A stretch of DNA of 11,695 nt from Variovorax sp. Lineage in GTDB: Bacteria > Pseudomonadota > Gammaproteobacteria > Burkholderiales > Burkholderiaceae_C. The translations under genes and the position numbers were made by a program. How positions within the stretch are numbered: the first letter of the stretch is position 1; each line of letters starts with the position of its first letter. The notes under the pieces are model-generated. The model was not told the origin of the DNA and ran no database searches. It worked only from the letters and a program-made list of their open reading frames with translations. This document shows, piece after piece, positions 1 through 6,708 of the stretch. Location: NCBI GenBank assembly GCA_028292835.1, contig JAQGLP010000280.1:1-11695 (forward strand), given 5' to 3'.

Positions 1-671
1 CACGCGTACAGGCCCTTCATGAAGCGGCTGCGCTCAGGCAGCCGGAGCAGCGCATCGACCACCTTGCGGTCCATCAGGCGGAAGTCGCCCGCGTCCTCGG
101 GCACCGTGAAGCGCAGCGAACGGTTCAGCAGCCGGTAGAAAAGACCGGTGCCGACGCGCTTGGCGGCGGACTCGTCGGCGCGGTCCTTGCGCACCGCATA
201 CACCACCTCGGCGCCGTCGCCCCAGTACTGGATCATGGTGACGATGAGCGAGGGCGAATGCTGCAGGTCGCCGTCGAGCAGCACCACCGCGTCGCCGCGG
301 GCGGCCTGCAGGCCGGCGGTCAGCGCGGCCTCCTTGCCGAAGTTGCGCGACAGCGCCAGGTAGCGCACGCCCGGGCTGTCGCGCCATTGCGCCATGAGGG
401 CAGGGGTGGCGTCGGTGCTGCCGTCGTCCACCACGATCACTTCCCAGGCCAGGTCAGTGGCGTCGAGCGTGGTGCGCAGCAGCGGCAGCAGTCGCGCCAG
501 GTTGGCCGCCTCGTTGAAGCAGGGCACCACGCACGATACGCTGCGCCGCCGCGGCGCGTTGTCGTGGCTCCAGCGGGCAGCGTGCGGCAGCGCGGCGTCC
601 GCGCTTGCCTTGGCGTTGTCGGGCAGCGCGCGTCGGGGTTCGCCCAGGGCGGTTTCGAGGTTGAGGGCCAT
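1..671 (-). CDS. Family 2 glycosyltransferase, DPM1/ArnC/GtrB-like (partial, C-terminus outside window)
   Basis: Only the first 223 codons are present; the frame is still open at the left edge. The visible part is a GT-A fold glycosyltransferase of the dolichol-phosphate-mannose-synthase type. The nucleotide-binding strand VVPCFNEAANL is at residues 48-58, VVDDGSTDAT at 80-89, the metal-binding D-x-D inside LLDGDLQH at 131-138 (D133, D135), and GDFRLMDR at 195-202. RSRFMKGLYA at the edge is typical of the ArnC/GtrB subgroup. Family members usually transfer a sugar from a nucleotide sugar to a polyprenyl phosphate on the cytoplasmic face, often with two C-terminal membrane helices that would lie outside this window. 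The start at 671 is 4 bp after the stop of the PAP2 gene, with a GAGG 10 nt upstream inside that gene, so the two are probably co-translated. The first 43 residues are a non-conserved leader. Sugar and acceptor cannot be told. Confidence 0.88.
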   Translation of the reverse strand, partial: MALNLETALGEPRRALPDNAKASADAALPHAARWSHDNAPRRRSVSCVVPCFNEAANLARLLPLLRTTLDATDLAWEVIVVDDGSTDATPALMAQWRDSPGVRYLALSRNFGKEAALTAGLQAARGDAVVLLDGDLQHSPSLIVTMIQYWGDGAEVVYAVRKDRADESAAKRVGTGLFYRLLNRSLRFTVPEDAGDFRLMDRKVVDALLRLPERSRFMKGLYA

Positions 672-675
672 CGCG

Positions 676-1251
676 CTACAGCCTCGCGTCCGCCGATGCG
701 CCGTGACCGGCCGGTTGCTCGGCTGGCGGATGCAGGCGCCGCGCCAGAAGCTGCCACGACACCATCGCTCCAGCCAGGAAGGCCCCCAGCAGCGCGCCGG
801 CCGCCACGTCCAGCGGGAAGTGCACGCCCACATAAATGCGCGCCCATCCCGTGAGGAGGGCGATCGCCGCCATGGCCAGCCCGACATCGCGCAGGCCGCG
901 GCGCGCCAGCAGCATGAAGGCGATGGTGAACATCACCGACGCATGGGTGCTCGGCAGTCCGGCGCGCCCGCCGTGCTCGATGTAGGCCGGGCTCAGCCCC
1001 AGTGCGAAGGGACGCGGGAAATGCAGCGCCGCCGCGATCGTGTGCGCCAGCATCCCTGCTGCGACGGCGACGGCCAGCGCGGCCAGGATCCAGAGGCGCT
1101 GCGTCGGCCGGCGCCACGCGGCCCAGGCCAGCACGGCCGCGCCCAGCCACGAGGAACCCAGCGCGATCGCCGAAGCGATCTGCAAGGCGAGCGGATGGGG
1201 CGCGAACCCCGCGGCGATCGCGTGGAACAACGCCAGGTTCAGAGACGCCAT
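676..1251 (-). CDS. PAP2-family membrane phosphatase (lipid or polyprenyl phosphatase)
   Basis: This 191-residue, strongly hydrophobic protein has the PAP2 signature in order: FPRP at 78-81 (motif 1), LPSTH at 99-103 (motif 2, H103), and R138 with the GVHFPLD stretch at 142-148 (motif 3, H144 and D148). Several membrane helices are evident, roughly residues 25-45, 53-73, 104-116, 123-136 and 149-167. Members remove phosphate from lipid phosphates or undecaprenyl diphosphate at the periplasmic face. The lysine usually seven residues before the motif 1 arginine is an alanine here (A73). The frame stays open upstream to 1368, but residues coded there are Arg-rich and unlike a membrane leader. 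The ATG at 1251, giving MASLNLALFH, fits better and has GGTGGA just upstream. The gene is followed at once by a polyprenyl-phosphate-type glycosyltransferase, so a shared role in carrier-lipid metabolism or envelope glycosylation is likely but inferred. Confidence 0.85.
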   Translation of the reverse strand: MASLNLALFHAIAAGFAPHPLALQIASAIALGSSWLGAAVLAWAAWRRPTQRLWILAALAVAVAAGMLAHTIAAALHFPRPFALGLSPAYIEHGGRAGLPSTHASVMFTIAFMLLARRGLRDVGLAMAAIALLTGWARIYVGVHFPLDVAAGALLGAFLAGAMVSWQLLARRLHPPAEQPAGHGASADARL

Positions 1252-1521
1252 GGTCCACCCGCGAAGGACTGGAGACTGGTGGCATTGGCGGTGGTGTCCC
1301 CCACCGGCCGATTGCCGGCGGCGTACACGGCATGGCGCTGCGCGGGCGGCAGTGCGAAAGGGCGGCAACTGCCAGGAAAAAGCATGGGGAAATTGTAATG
1401 TCGCCCCGGCGTCGGACCGGCCGGCCCGTGCGTTTCAGCGTGTTTCCGGCACGCCGGGAGCAGCTTTCGGCCGCGCGCTCCACCGGCGCGCGTTCCATTC
1501 CACTTCTGCCGGGCGCCGCGC
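1252..1521. other. Intergenic region between sulfatase and PAP2 genes
   Basis: No convincing gene is seen in these 270 bases; open frames here are extensions or shadows of neighbours. The stretch holds short GC-rich inverted repeats: CGCGCGC at 1472-1478 with GCGCGCG at 1486-1492 (7-nt loop), CCGGC/GCCGG at 1446-1457, and CGGTGG at 1289-1294 with CCACCG at 1301-1306. None is followed by a T-run on the minus strand, so intrinsic termination after the sulfatase gene is possible but unproven. A TACAAT box on the minus strand (1392-1397) resembles a -10 element for the PAP2-glycosyltransferase pair, but no good -35 is at the right distance. Confidence 0.45.
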
Positions 1522-2847
1522 TCAGCGCTGCGGCATGTCCTTGGCACCGTAGCCGAGGCTGACCGTGGCATCTTCGGGGATGGCCGGCATGGTGGCGTTC
1601 CACGCTTCCCAGGCTTCGCGCAGCGCGGCCAGGCGCGCCGGTTCGCGCTGCGCGTGGTTGGCGCGCTCGCGTTCGTCGGCCGGGAGGTTGAACAGGTAGT
1701 CGTGGCCATCGACCCGCAGGTACTTCCAGTCACCGTCGCGCAGCGCGCGCTGGCCCCGGTGGTTCATGCGCCAGTGCAGGGGCCGGGCGAAGCCGTGGGC
1801 CGCGTCGCGCAGCACGGGCAGCAGCGAGACGCCGTCCGGCGGGAAGGCCGGATCGCCCGTCACGCCGGCGACGTCGAGCAGGGTGGCCGACCAGTCCATC
1901 GTCATGCAGTGCTGGGCGCTCGTGCGGCCGGCGGCAACCATGGCCGGCCAGTGCGCGATCCACGGCACGCGGATGCCGCCTTCGGTCAGGTCCATCTTGC
2001 CGCCGACCAGCGGCCAGTTGTCGGAGAAGCGCTCGCCGCCGTTGTCGCTGGTGAAGACGATGAGCGTGTTGTCCAGCAGGTCCCGCTCGCGCAGGGCCTG
2101 AACCACTTGGCCGATGCCCTCGTCCATGTGGTGGATCATGCGGCGGTAGGTGTGGATATTGCCGGCGGTCAGGTCGAACAGGTTGTCCTTGATGTCCGGT
2201 GCCCGGTCGGCGTCTTCGCGCGTCTCCCAGGGCCAGTGCGGCGCCGTGTAGTGAAGGCTCAGGAAGAAGGGCGTGCCCGCTTTCGCACCCTCCGCCATGC
2301 GTGCGATGTAGTCCGCCGAACGCCGGGAGAGCAGGTCGGTCAAGTAGCCTTCCTCGTGCCTTTCTTCCTCGCCGAACCACAGGTCGTGCTGGCCGTTGGA
2401 ACTGCAATGGGTGAAGTAGTCCACGCCGCCCGACATGGGGCCGAAGAACTCCTCATAGCCCGAGCGCAGCGGCCCGAAGGCCGGTGGATAGCCCAGGTGC
2501 CACTTGCCGATCAGCGCGGTGCGGTAGCCGGCAGCCCGCAGCAGCGAGGGCAGCGTCGGGTGCTCGGGCGGCAGCCCCAGCGTGAGGCTGCCGCGGCTCC
2601 GGCTGTTGATGGGTTCCTCGGCCGCGCCGCGCAGCCGGTACTGGTAGCGCGCCGTCATCAGCGCAAAGCGCGTGGGCGAGCACACCGGCGAGTTCGCGTA
2701 GCCCTGGGTGAAGCGCAGGCCACCGGCCGCCAGCCCGTCGAGCACGGGCGAGACGGGGCCGAATTCGGCCTCGCGGCCGCCATAGCAACCCAGGTCGGCA
2801 AAGCCGAGGTCGTCGGCCACGATGAAGATGATGTTGGGTCTGTTCAT
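1522..2847 (-). CDS. Type I (formylglycine-dependent) sulfatase, arylsulfatase family
   Basis: The 441-residue protein is a full-length member of the alkaline-phosphatase-superfamily sulfatases, which hydrolyse sulfate esters. Near the N-terminus are the metal-binding aspartates in VADDLG (D12, D13). The activation motif CSPTR is at 56-60, where C56 would be oxidised to formylglycine by a separate maturation enzyme not in this window. GKWHLG is at 114-119 (K115, H117), TAPHWPW at 201-207 (H204), TSDNGG at 266-271 (D268, N269), and K284. All expected catalytic groups appear present. The start at 2847 overlaps the stop of the upstream Bug gene as ATGA, so translation is probably coupled. The sequence begins directly with NRPNIIFIVADD and shows no signal peptide or twin-arginine motif, so it looks cytoplasmic. 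The substrate is unknown; the receptor neighbours suggest an imported organic sulfate ester, which is inference. Confidence 0.93.
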   Translation of the reverse strand: MNRPNIIFIVADDLGFADLGCYGGREAEFGPVSPVLDGLAAGGLRFTQGYANSPVCSPTRFALMTARYQYRLRGAAEEPINSRSRGSLTLGLPPEHPTLPSLLRAAGYRTALIGKWHLGYPPAFGPLRSGYEEFFGPMSGGVDYFTHCSSNGQHDLWFGEEERHEEGYLTDLLSRRSADYIARMAEGAKAGTPFFLSLHYTAPHWPWETREDADRAPDIKDNLFDLTAGNIHTYRRMIHHMDEGIGQVVQALRERDLLDNTLIVFTSDNGGERFSDNWPLVGGKMDLTEGGIRVPWIAHWPAMVAAGRTSAQHCMTMDWSATLLDVAGVTGDPAFPPDGVSLLPVLRDAAHGFARPLHWRMNHRGQRALRDGDWKYLRVDGHDYLFNLPADERERANHAQREPARLAALREAWEAWNATMPAIPEDATVSLGYGAKDMPQR

Positions 2848-3842
2848 TCGACTTTCATCCCGGTGGCGCGGATGACGTCCGCATAGTGGCCGGACACGTC
2901 CGCCAGGCGCCTGGCTGCGGCGGCACCCGTGGAACCGTCGAACTCAAGGTCGAGGTTGAGCAGGCGTGCCTGCACGTCGGGCCGCGCAAACGCACCGGCG
3001 AAGGCGCGCCGCAGGGTCTGCATCACCGGTTCCGGCGTGGCCGCGGGCACCATGGCGACATAAAGGATCTCCTGCTCCAGGTCCTTGAAGCCCGCCTCGG
3101 CCACGGTCGGCAGATCGGGGGCCAGTCTGGAGCGCTGTTGGCTGGTCACGGCCAGGGCCGTTATTTTTCCGGCCTTGACGTAGGGCAGCATGCCGGGCGT
3201 GGCCAGCACGCCGCCGTCCACTTCGCCCGAGAGCACGGCGGTGACGGCCGGGGTGTTGCCCTTGTAGGGAATGTGGTTGAACTTTGCCTTGGTCACCCCG
3301 GCGAACAGTTCCACGGCCAGGTGCCCTGGACTGCCGCTGCCGGCCGAGCTGAAATTCAGCACCTTCTTCCTGGCCTGGTCGACGAGTTCCTTCATCGACT
3401 TGATCCCGGTCGAGGGGTGAACGCCCACCAGCAGGCCGGAGGACGCCATGATCATCAGCGGCTTGAGATCGCCCGGCCTGAAGGGCATGGCCTTGTAGAT
3501 GTGCGGGTTGACGGTGAAGGTGGTGTCGATGCCGAACAGCACCGTGTAGCCATCGGCCGGGCTCTTGGCCACCATGTCGGCGCCGATGTTGCCGCTGGCG
3601 CCGGGCTTGTTCTCGACCACGAACGGCTGCTTCAGGCTGGCTTGCAGCACGTCGGCCACCGAGCGCGCCAGGATGTCCGCCGGCCCACCGGGGGGGAAGG
3701 CGTTGACGAACTTCACCGGCTTGTCGGGAAAAGCGCCTTGCGAGAGCGCAGGTGGCGCGTTCAGGCCGAGCGCCATCAGCAGCGCGACGCCGCCGAGGAT
3801 GGCCAGCGGTTGCCGGGGCTTGAACAAGCGAGGGATTTGCAT
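2844..3842 (-). CDS. Bug/TctC-family periplasmic solute-binding protein (second of two)
   Basis: This 332-residue protein belongs to the Bug family of extracytoplasmic receptors, related to TctC of tripartite tricarboxylate transporters. It has an N-terminal signal peptide (basic start, hydrophobic core about 12-33, likely cleavage after ALS near 34). The mature part opens with FPDKPVKFV and the ligand-loop motif FPPGGPAD (49-56, D56), then VENKPGASGNIGAD and, later, NFSSAGSGSPGH and IPYKGNTPA, all typical of the family. Family members bind carboxylates, amino acids or aromatic acids with high affinity. The frame is open to 3947, but the chosen ATG at 3842 gives a clean signal peptide and avoids overlap with the upstream gene; no strong ribosome site is seen. 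It follows another Bug gene by 65 bp and ends in an ATGA overlap with the sulfatase. No TctA/TctB membrane partner is in the window, a common situation for Bug genes. Confidence 0.93.
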   Translation of the reverse strand: MQIPRLFKPRQPLAILGGVALLMALGLNAPPALSQGAFPDKPVKFVNAFPPGGPADILARSVADVLQASLKQPFVVENKPGASGNIGADMVAKSPADGYTVLFGIDTTFTVNPHIYKAMPFRPGDLKPLMIMASSGLLVGVHPSTGIKSMKELVDQARKKVLNFSSAGSGSPGHLAVELFAGVTKAKFNHIPYKGNTPAVTAVLSGEVDGGVLATPGMLPYVKAGKITALAVTSQQRSRLAPDLPTVAEAGFKDLEQEILYVAMVPAATPEPVMQTLRRAFAGAFARPDVQARLLNLDLEFDGSTGAAAARRLADVSGHYADVIRATGMKVE

Positions 3843-3907
3843 GAAGAGAGCGTTTTCCGGAAGGAGAAGTGTCAGTTCGGTCGGGTCGGCGCCAGCGTTT
3901 TGCCCGC

Positions 3908-4876
3908 TCAGGGCTGGTAGCCCGACTTGCGCACCACCGGCGCCCATTGCGCACGGTAGGCCTTGAGCATGGCCGCGGTCTCCGCCGGTGTGCTGACCAC
4001 CGGCACCAGCCTGGCGTCGTTGAACTTGCGCACGGTGTCGGGCTCCTGCATGACCTCGCGCACAGCCTGCGCGATGCGCGTCACCTTGGCGGGCGGCATG
4101 CTGGCGGGCGCGAACAGGGTGTTCCAGCCGGTGGCGACCAGGTCGAGCCCGGCCTCCTTGAAGGTCGGCACCGTCGGCGCGAAGGGCGAGCGCCTGGCGC
4201 CCGAGGTGGCCAGGATGCGGATCTTGCCGGCCTCGTGCTGCGTGATCACGGCGTCGAGCGTGTCGAAGGCGATCGGCACCTGCCCGCCGACCAGGTCGGT
4301 CAGGAGCGGCCCGGAGCCGCGGTAGCCGACCACCGCGGTCGGCACCTGGGCCTTCTCGCCCATCATGAGCGCGAAAAAGTGCGGCAGGCTGCCCGTGGCC
4401 GGCACGCCGAGGTTGGCCTTCTCGGGGTTTGCGCGCATCCAGGCGATCAGGTGCGACAGCTCCTTGACCGGCACGGCGGACGACACCGACAACGCGAACT
4501 CATAGTCGCTAACCGTGGAGACCGGCACGAAGTCCTTTTCGGCGTCGTAGCCGTTGTCCTTGAAGACGAGCGGCGCGACCACCATCACGGCCGGGTTGCC
4601 CAGCATCAGCACGTTCTGGCTGGCGGGCGTGTTTTTGACTTGTTGCGCCGCCAGCCGGCCGCCCGCACCGGGCTTGTTGTCGACGATCACCGGCACGCCG
4701 AGCCGGGCCGCCAGCTTGTCGCCGACGATGCGCGCCACCCGGTCGCTTGCGCCGCCCGGCGTATAACCCACCACGATGTGCAGCGGGCTGTCGAGCGGCT
4801 GGGCGCCGGCGCCGCCGGCGAGGGCGCTCAGGGCCAGGGTGGCGGCAAGTCGGCGCAGGAAAGGTCGCAACGTCAT
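3908..4876 (-). CDS. Bug/TctC-family periplasmic solute-binding protein (first of two)
   Basis: This 322-residue Bug receptor starts with a signal peptide (MTLRPFLRRL, hydrophobic 11-22, AGA cleavage site at 23-25). The mature part has the family pattern: PLHIVVGYTPGGASD (31-45, D45 in the ligand loop), VIVDNKPGAGG at 63-73, then GVPATGSLPHFF and VGYRGSGP in the second domain. It is probably the first gene of an operon with the second Bug receptor and the sulfatase. The open frame reaches 5035, but the upstream stretch is not leader-like and would enter the regulatory region, so the ATG at 4876 is preferred; an AAGGA lies about 12 nt upstream. It is divergent from a MarR-type regulator. Ligand specificity cannot be read from sequence. 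Its divergence from the neighbouring Bug protein by eye suggests two different ligands rather than a recent duplicate. Confidence 0.93.
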   Translation of the reverse strand: MTLRPFLRRLAATLALSALAGGAGAQPLDSPLHIVVGYTPGGASDRVARIVGDKLAARLGVPVIVDNKPGAGGRLAAQQVKNTPASQNVLMLGNPAVMVVAPLVFKDNGYDAEKDFVPVSTVSDYEFALSVSSAVPVKELSHLIAWMRANPEKANLGVPATGSLPHFFALMMGEKAQVPTAVVGYRGSGPLLTDLVGGQVPIAFDTLDAVITQHEAGKIRILATSGARRSPFAPTVPTFKEAGLDLVATGWNTLFAPASMPPAKVTRIAQAVREVMQEPDTVRKFNDARLVPVVSTPAETAAMLKAYRAQWAPVVRKSGYQP

Positions 4877-5005
4877 GGAGGGAAGGTGTCCTTGGTCCTG
4901 TTGGGGTGCTTCAAGTTTTGGCAGTGCGCTCCGTGCGCCGGACGGCATCGGCATGCGCGCCTTCAGGCCCGAGCCATGGTAACTGCCGTGCACGGCGTTC
5001 GCGCC

Positions 5006-5035
5006 ACTGTAGGGGGCGCGTGCCTGATTGTTCAA
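5006..5035 (-). promoter_or_regulatory. Candidate sigma70-type promoter of the Bug-Bug-sulfatase operon
   Basis: On the minus strand, TTGAAC (complement of 5030-5035) is a 4 of 6 match to a -35 box. It lies 18 nt from TACAGT (complement of 5006-5011), a 4 of 6 match to a -10 box. Transcription would start near 4999 and give a leader of about 120 nt before the ATG at 4876. The match is modest and was found by eye. Confidence 0.4.
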
Positions 5036-5039
5036 ATCA
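5025..5039. promoter_or_regulatory. Palindrome, candidate operator for the divergent MarR-type regulator
   Basis: TGATT at 5025-5029 and AATCA at 5035-5039 form a perfect inverted repeat around a 5-nt centre. It is A/T-rich in an otherwise GC-rich region and ends 21 bp before the MarR start codon. It covers the candidate -35 box of the divergent operon, where a bound repressor would block both directions. MarR proteins typically bind 15-20 bp palindromes between divergent genes; assignment to this regulator is inference. A second GC-rich repeat, CGCGCC (5000-5005) and GGCGCG (5015-5020), lies alongside but may be compositional. Confidence 0.45.
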
Positions 5040-5060
5040 ACTGATCTGCGGAATTACCCG

Positions 5061-5723
5061 ATGACCGATGCGCCTGATGTGTCTGCTGAATGCAGCATGC
5101 CCTCGTTCGACGATCTGCTGCTCTACCGCCTGAGCCGGCTGTTGTCGTTGGCGGGCAGCATGGTCATCCGCCTGTGCGAAGGACGCTTCGGCATCACGCG
5201 GCGCGAATGGCGGCTTGTTGCCACGCTTGCCGGCCGGGGCGCGCTGGGCTCCTCGCAACTGGCCGCCCACGCGCAGCTCGACCGGGCCCGCACCTCCAAG
5301 GCGATCGGCTCGCTGGTGGCCAAGGGCTTGGTGCTGCGCACGGGGGTGGCGGGCGACCGGCGCCAGGTCGTGTTGCGGCTCAGCGCTTCAGGCGAGGCGC
5401 TCTACGCCGAGCTGTTTCCGCAGGTGGCGCGCATCAACGCCGATCTGTTGGGCGCGCTCGACGCCGGTGAGGCCGCGCAGCTGGGCCTCACGCTGGCGCG
5501 TCTGCAGGCGCGCGCCGAGACGTTGGTGGCGCATGCCGAGCTGCCCAAGGCCAACCGCCGTCGGCGCTCGGCCACTCGCCATCCGCCGCCCACCGATCCC
5601 GCTAACGGGGCCGATGCGGTGGGCCTTGCTGGCCGGCCCCATCCGGGGTCGCTGGCGCTCCCGCCGCGTCGCCGCCTTCCAGGCGCAGCTTCGGCAGGTG
5701 CTGCGGATAAGCGCGCTGCATGA
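5061..5723 (+). CDS. MarR-family transcriptional regulator with long C-terminal tail
   Basis: The first ~160 residues match the MarR winged-helix family. There is a dimerisation helix around 16-40 (FDDLLLYRLSRLLSLAGSMV), the helix-turn-helix at about 47-95 (ITRREWRLVATLAG, then SSQLAAHAQLDRARTSKAIGSLVAKGLV), the wing with GDRR at 98-101 and VVLRLSASG, and a C-terminal dimer helix to about 158. MarR proteins are usually 140-160 residues. Here about 55 extra residues follow (RRRR at 166-169, then Pro/Ala/Arg-rich low complexity), the last 40 of them antisense to the mscS gene. The ATG at 5061 is preferred over an in-frame TTG at 5028, which lies within the palindrome. It is divergent from the Bug-sulfatase operon, which it probably represses in the absence of a small-molecule inducer; this is inferred from arrangement. 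Confidence 0.88.
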   Translation: MTDAPDVSAECSMPSFDDLLLYRLSRLLSLAGSMVIRLCEGRFGITRREWRLVATLAGRGALGSSQLAAHAQLDRARTSKAIGSLVAKGLVLRTGVAGDRRQVVLRLSASGEALYAELFPQVARINADLLGALDAGEAAQLGLTLARLQARAETLVAHAELPKANRRRRSATRHPPPTDPANGADAVGLAGRPHPGSLALPPRRRLPGAASAGAADKRAA

Positions 5724-6708
5724 AGTCGATCAGCCCTTCGCGCACGGTGCAGCGCAGGTCGAAGGCCAGGCTCGAACTGGCCGCGGTGCACAGCACGCGC
5801 AACTGCATGGTGCGCTCGGTGGCGTCGGTCACCTGCAGGTTGAAGAAGCGCCCGTCCCACCCGGGCGCGGCGCGCACGATGCGCTCGACCTCGGCGCGCA
5901 GCGGCGCCAGCGGCATGCTGTAGTCCACGTGGAAGAACACTGAGCCCAGCAGCTGCGCGCTGCTGCGCGTCCAGTTCTGAAACGGCTTCTCGATGAAATA
6001 GGTCAGCGGCAGGATCAGGCGCCGGTCGTCCCAGATCCTCAGCACGACGAAGGTGCCGGTGATCTCCTCGACGCGGCCCCATTCGCCCTCGACCACCAGC
6101 ACATCGTCGATGCGGATGGGCTGCGCCAGCGCGAGCTGCAGCCCGGCGATCAGGTTGCTGAACACCGGCTTGGCCGCCAGCCCGGCCACGATGCCGATGA
6201 CGCCGGCCGAGGCCAGCAGGCTGGCGCCCACTTGGCGCGCACCCGGGAAGGTCATCAGCAGGAGCGCCGCGCCGGCCATCAGCACGAGCGTCATCGCGGT
6301 GCGCGACAGCACGCGCGCCTGGGTCTGGATGCGCCGTGCGTTCAGGTTGTCCTCGACGTCGGCGGGGTGCTGCGAGATCACGCCTTCGGTGAAGCCGCTG
6401 ATCGCCCGCACCGCGAGCCAGGTGGTGGCCGTGATGAGCAGCAACCCGTTGAAGTGGCGCACGCTGTCGATGAAGCGCAACTCGTTGGGAGCCGCCTGCC
6501 ACACCAGCTGCAGCGCCAGCAGCGGCAGCGCCCAGCGCGCGGCCGAGCGGCACTTGAGCACCATCGCATGGATTGCCGGCATGGGCCGCGTGATGCGCGT
6601 CAGCAGCAGGCGCCCGACGCGGTGCACCAGCAGTGCCCCGCCTACTGCGACCAGGGCCCCGAGCGCGGTACCGAACCAGGCGTGCGAGAGCAGCGTCTGG
6701 GCGCTCAT
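5602..6708 (-). CDS. MscS-family mechanosensitive ion channel
   Basis: The 368-residue membrane protein has four to five predicted helices (about 11-30, 57-74, 86-105, 137-155) before the pore helix. The pore and beta-domain entry are clear: the small-residue-rich segment GASLLASAGVIGIVAGLAAK at 161-180, FSNLIAGLQLALAQPIRIDD at 183-202, then GEWGRVEEI at 208-216, the MscS hallmark. The cytoplasmic domain follows to about 345, with a short Gly/Pro-rich tail. Such channels open under membrane tension and release solutes on osmotic downshock. The start at 6708 overlaps the stop of the FUSC gene as ATGA, making this the last gene of a suhB-FUSC-mscS operon. The 3' end overlaps the convergent MarR gene by 122 bp. 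The in-frame open stretch extending upstream to 9051 is an artefact of high GC and lies out of frame over the FUSC gene. Confidence 0.92.
   Translation of the reverse strand: MSAQTLLSHAWFGTALGALVAVGGALLVHRVGRLLLTRITRPMPAIHAMVLKCRSAARWALPLLALQLVWQAAPNELRFIDSVRHFNGLLLITATTWLAVRAISGFTEGVISQHPADVEDNLNARRIQTQARVLSRTAMTLVLMAGAALLLMTFPGARQVGASLLASAGVIGIVAGLAAKPVFSNLIAGLQLALAQPIRIDDVLVVEGEWGRVEEITGTFVVLRIWDDRRLILPLTYFIEKPFQNWTRSSAQLLGSVFFHVDYSMPLAPLRAEVERIVRAAPGWDGRFFNLQVTDATERTMQLRVLCTAASSSLAFDLRCTVREGLIDFMQRAYPQHLPKLRLEGGDAAGAPATPDGAGQQGPPHRPR

Noticed and set aside
1654..2886. A 410-codon plus-strand frame opposite the sulfatase gene
   Set aside because: The minus-strand frame has all sulfatase motifs; the plus-strand product has no family features.
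3843..3947. Earlier start for the second Bug gene at 3947
   Set aside because: It would overlap the upstream Bug gene and bury the signal peptide behind 35 non-hydrophobic residues.
5000..5020. GC-rich inverted repeat CGCGCC/GGCGCG as a second operator
   Set aside because: Such GC repeats are frequent in this composition; kept only as a side note to the A/T-rich palindrome.
2886..5044. Long plus-strand frames opposite the two Bug genes
   Set aside because: Both Bug genes on the minus strand have signal peptides and family motifs; the opposite frames are low-complexity His/Gly/Arg sequence.
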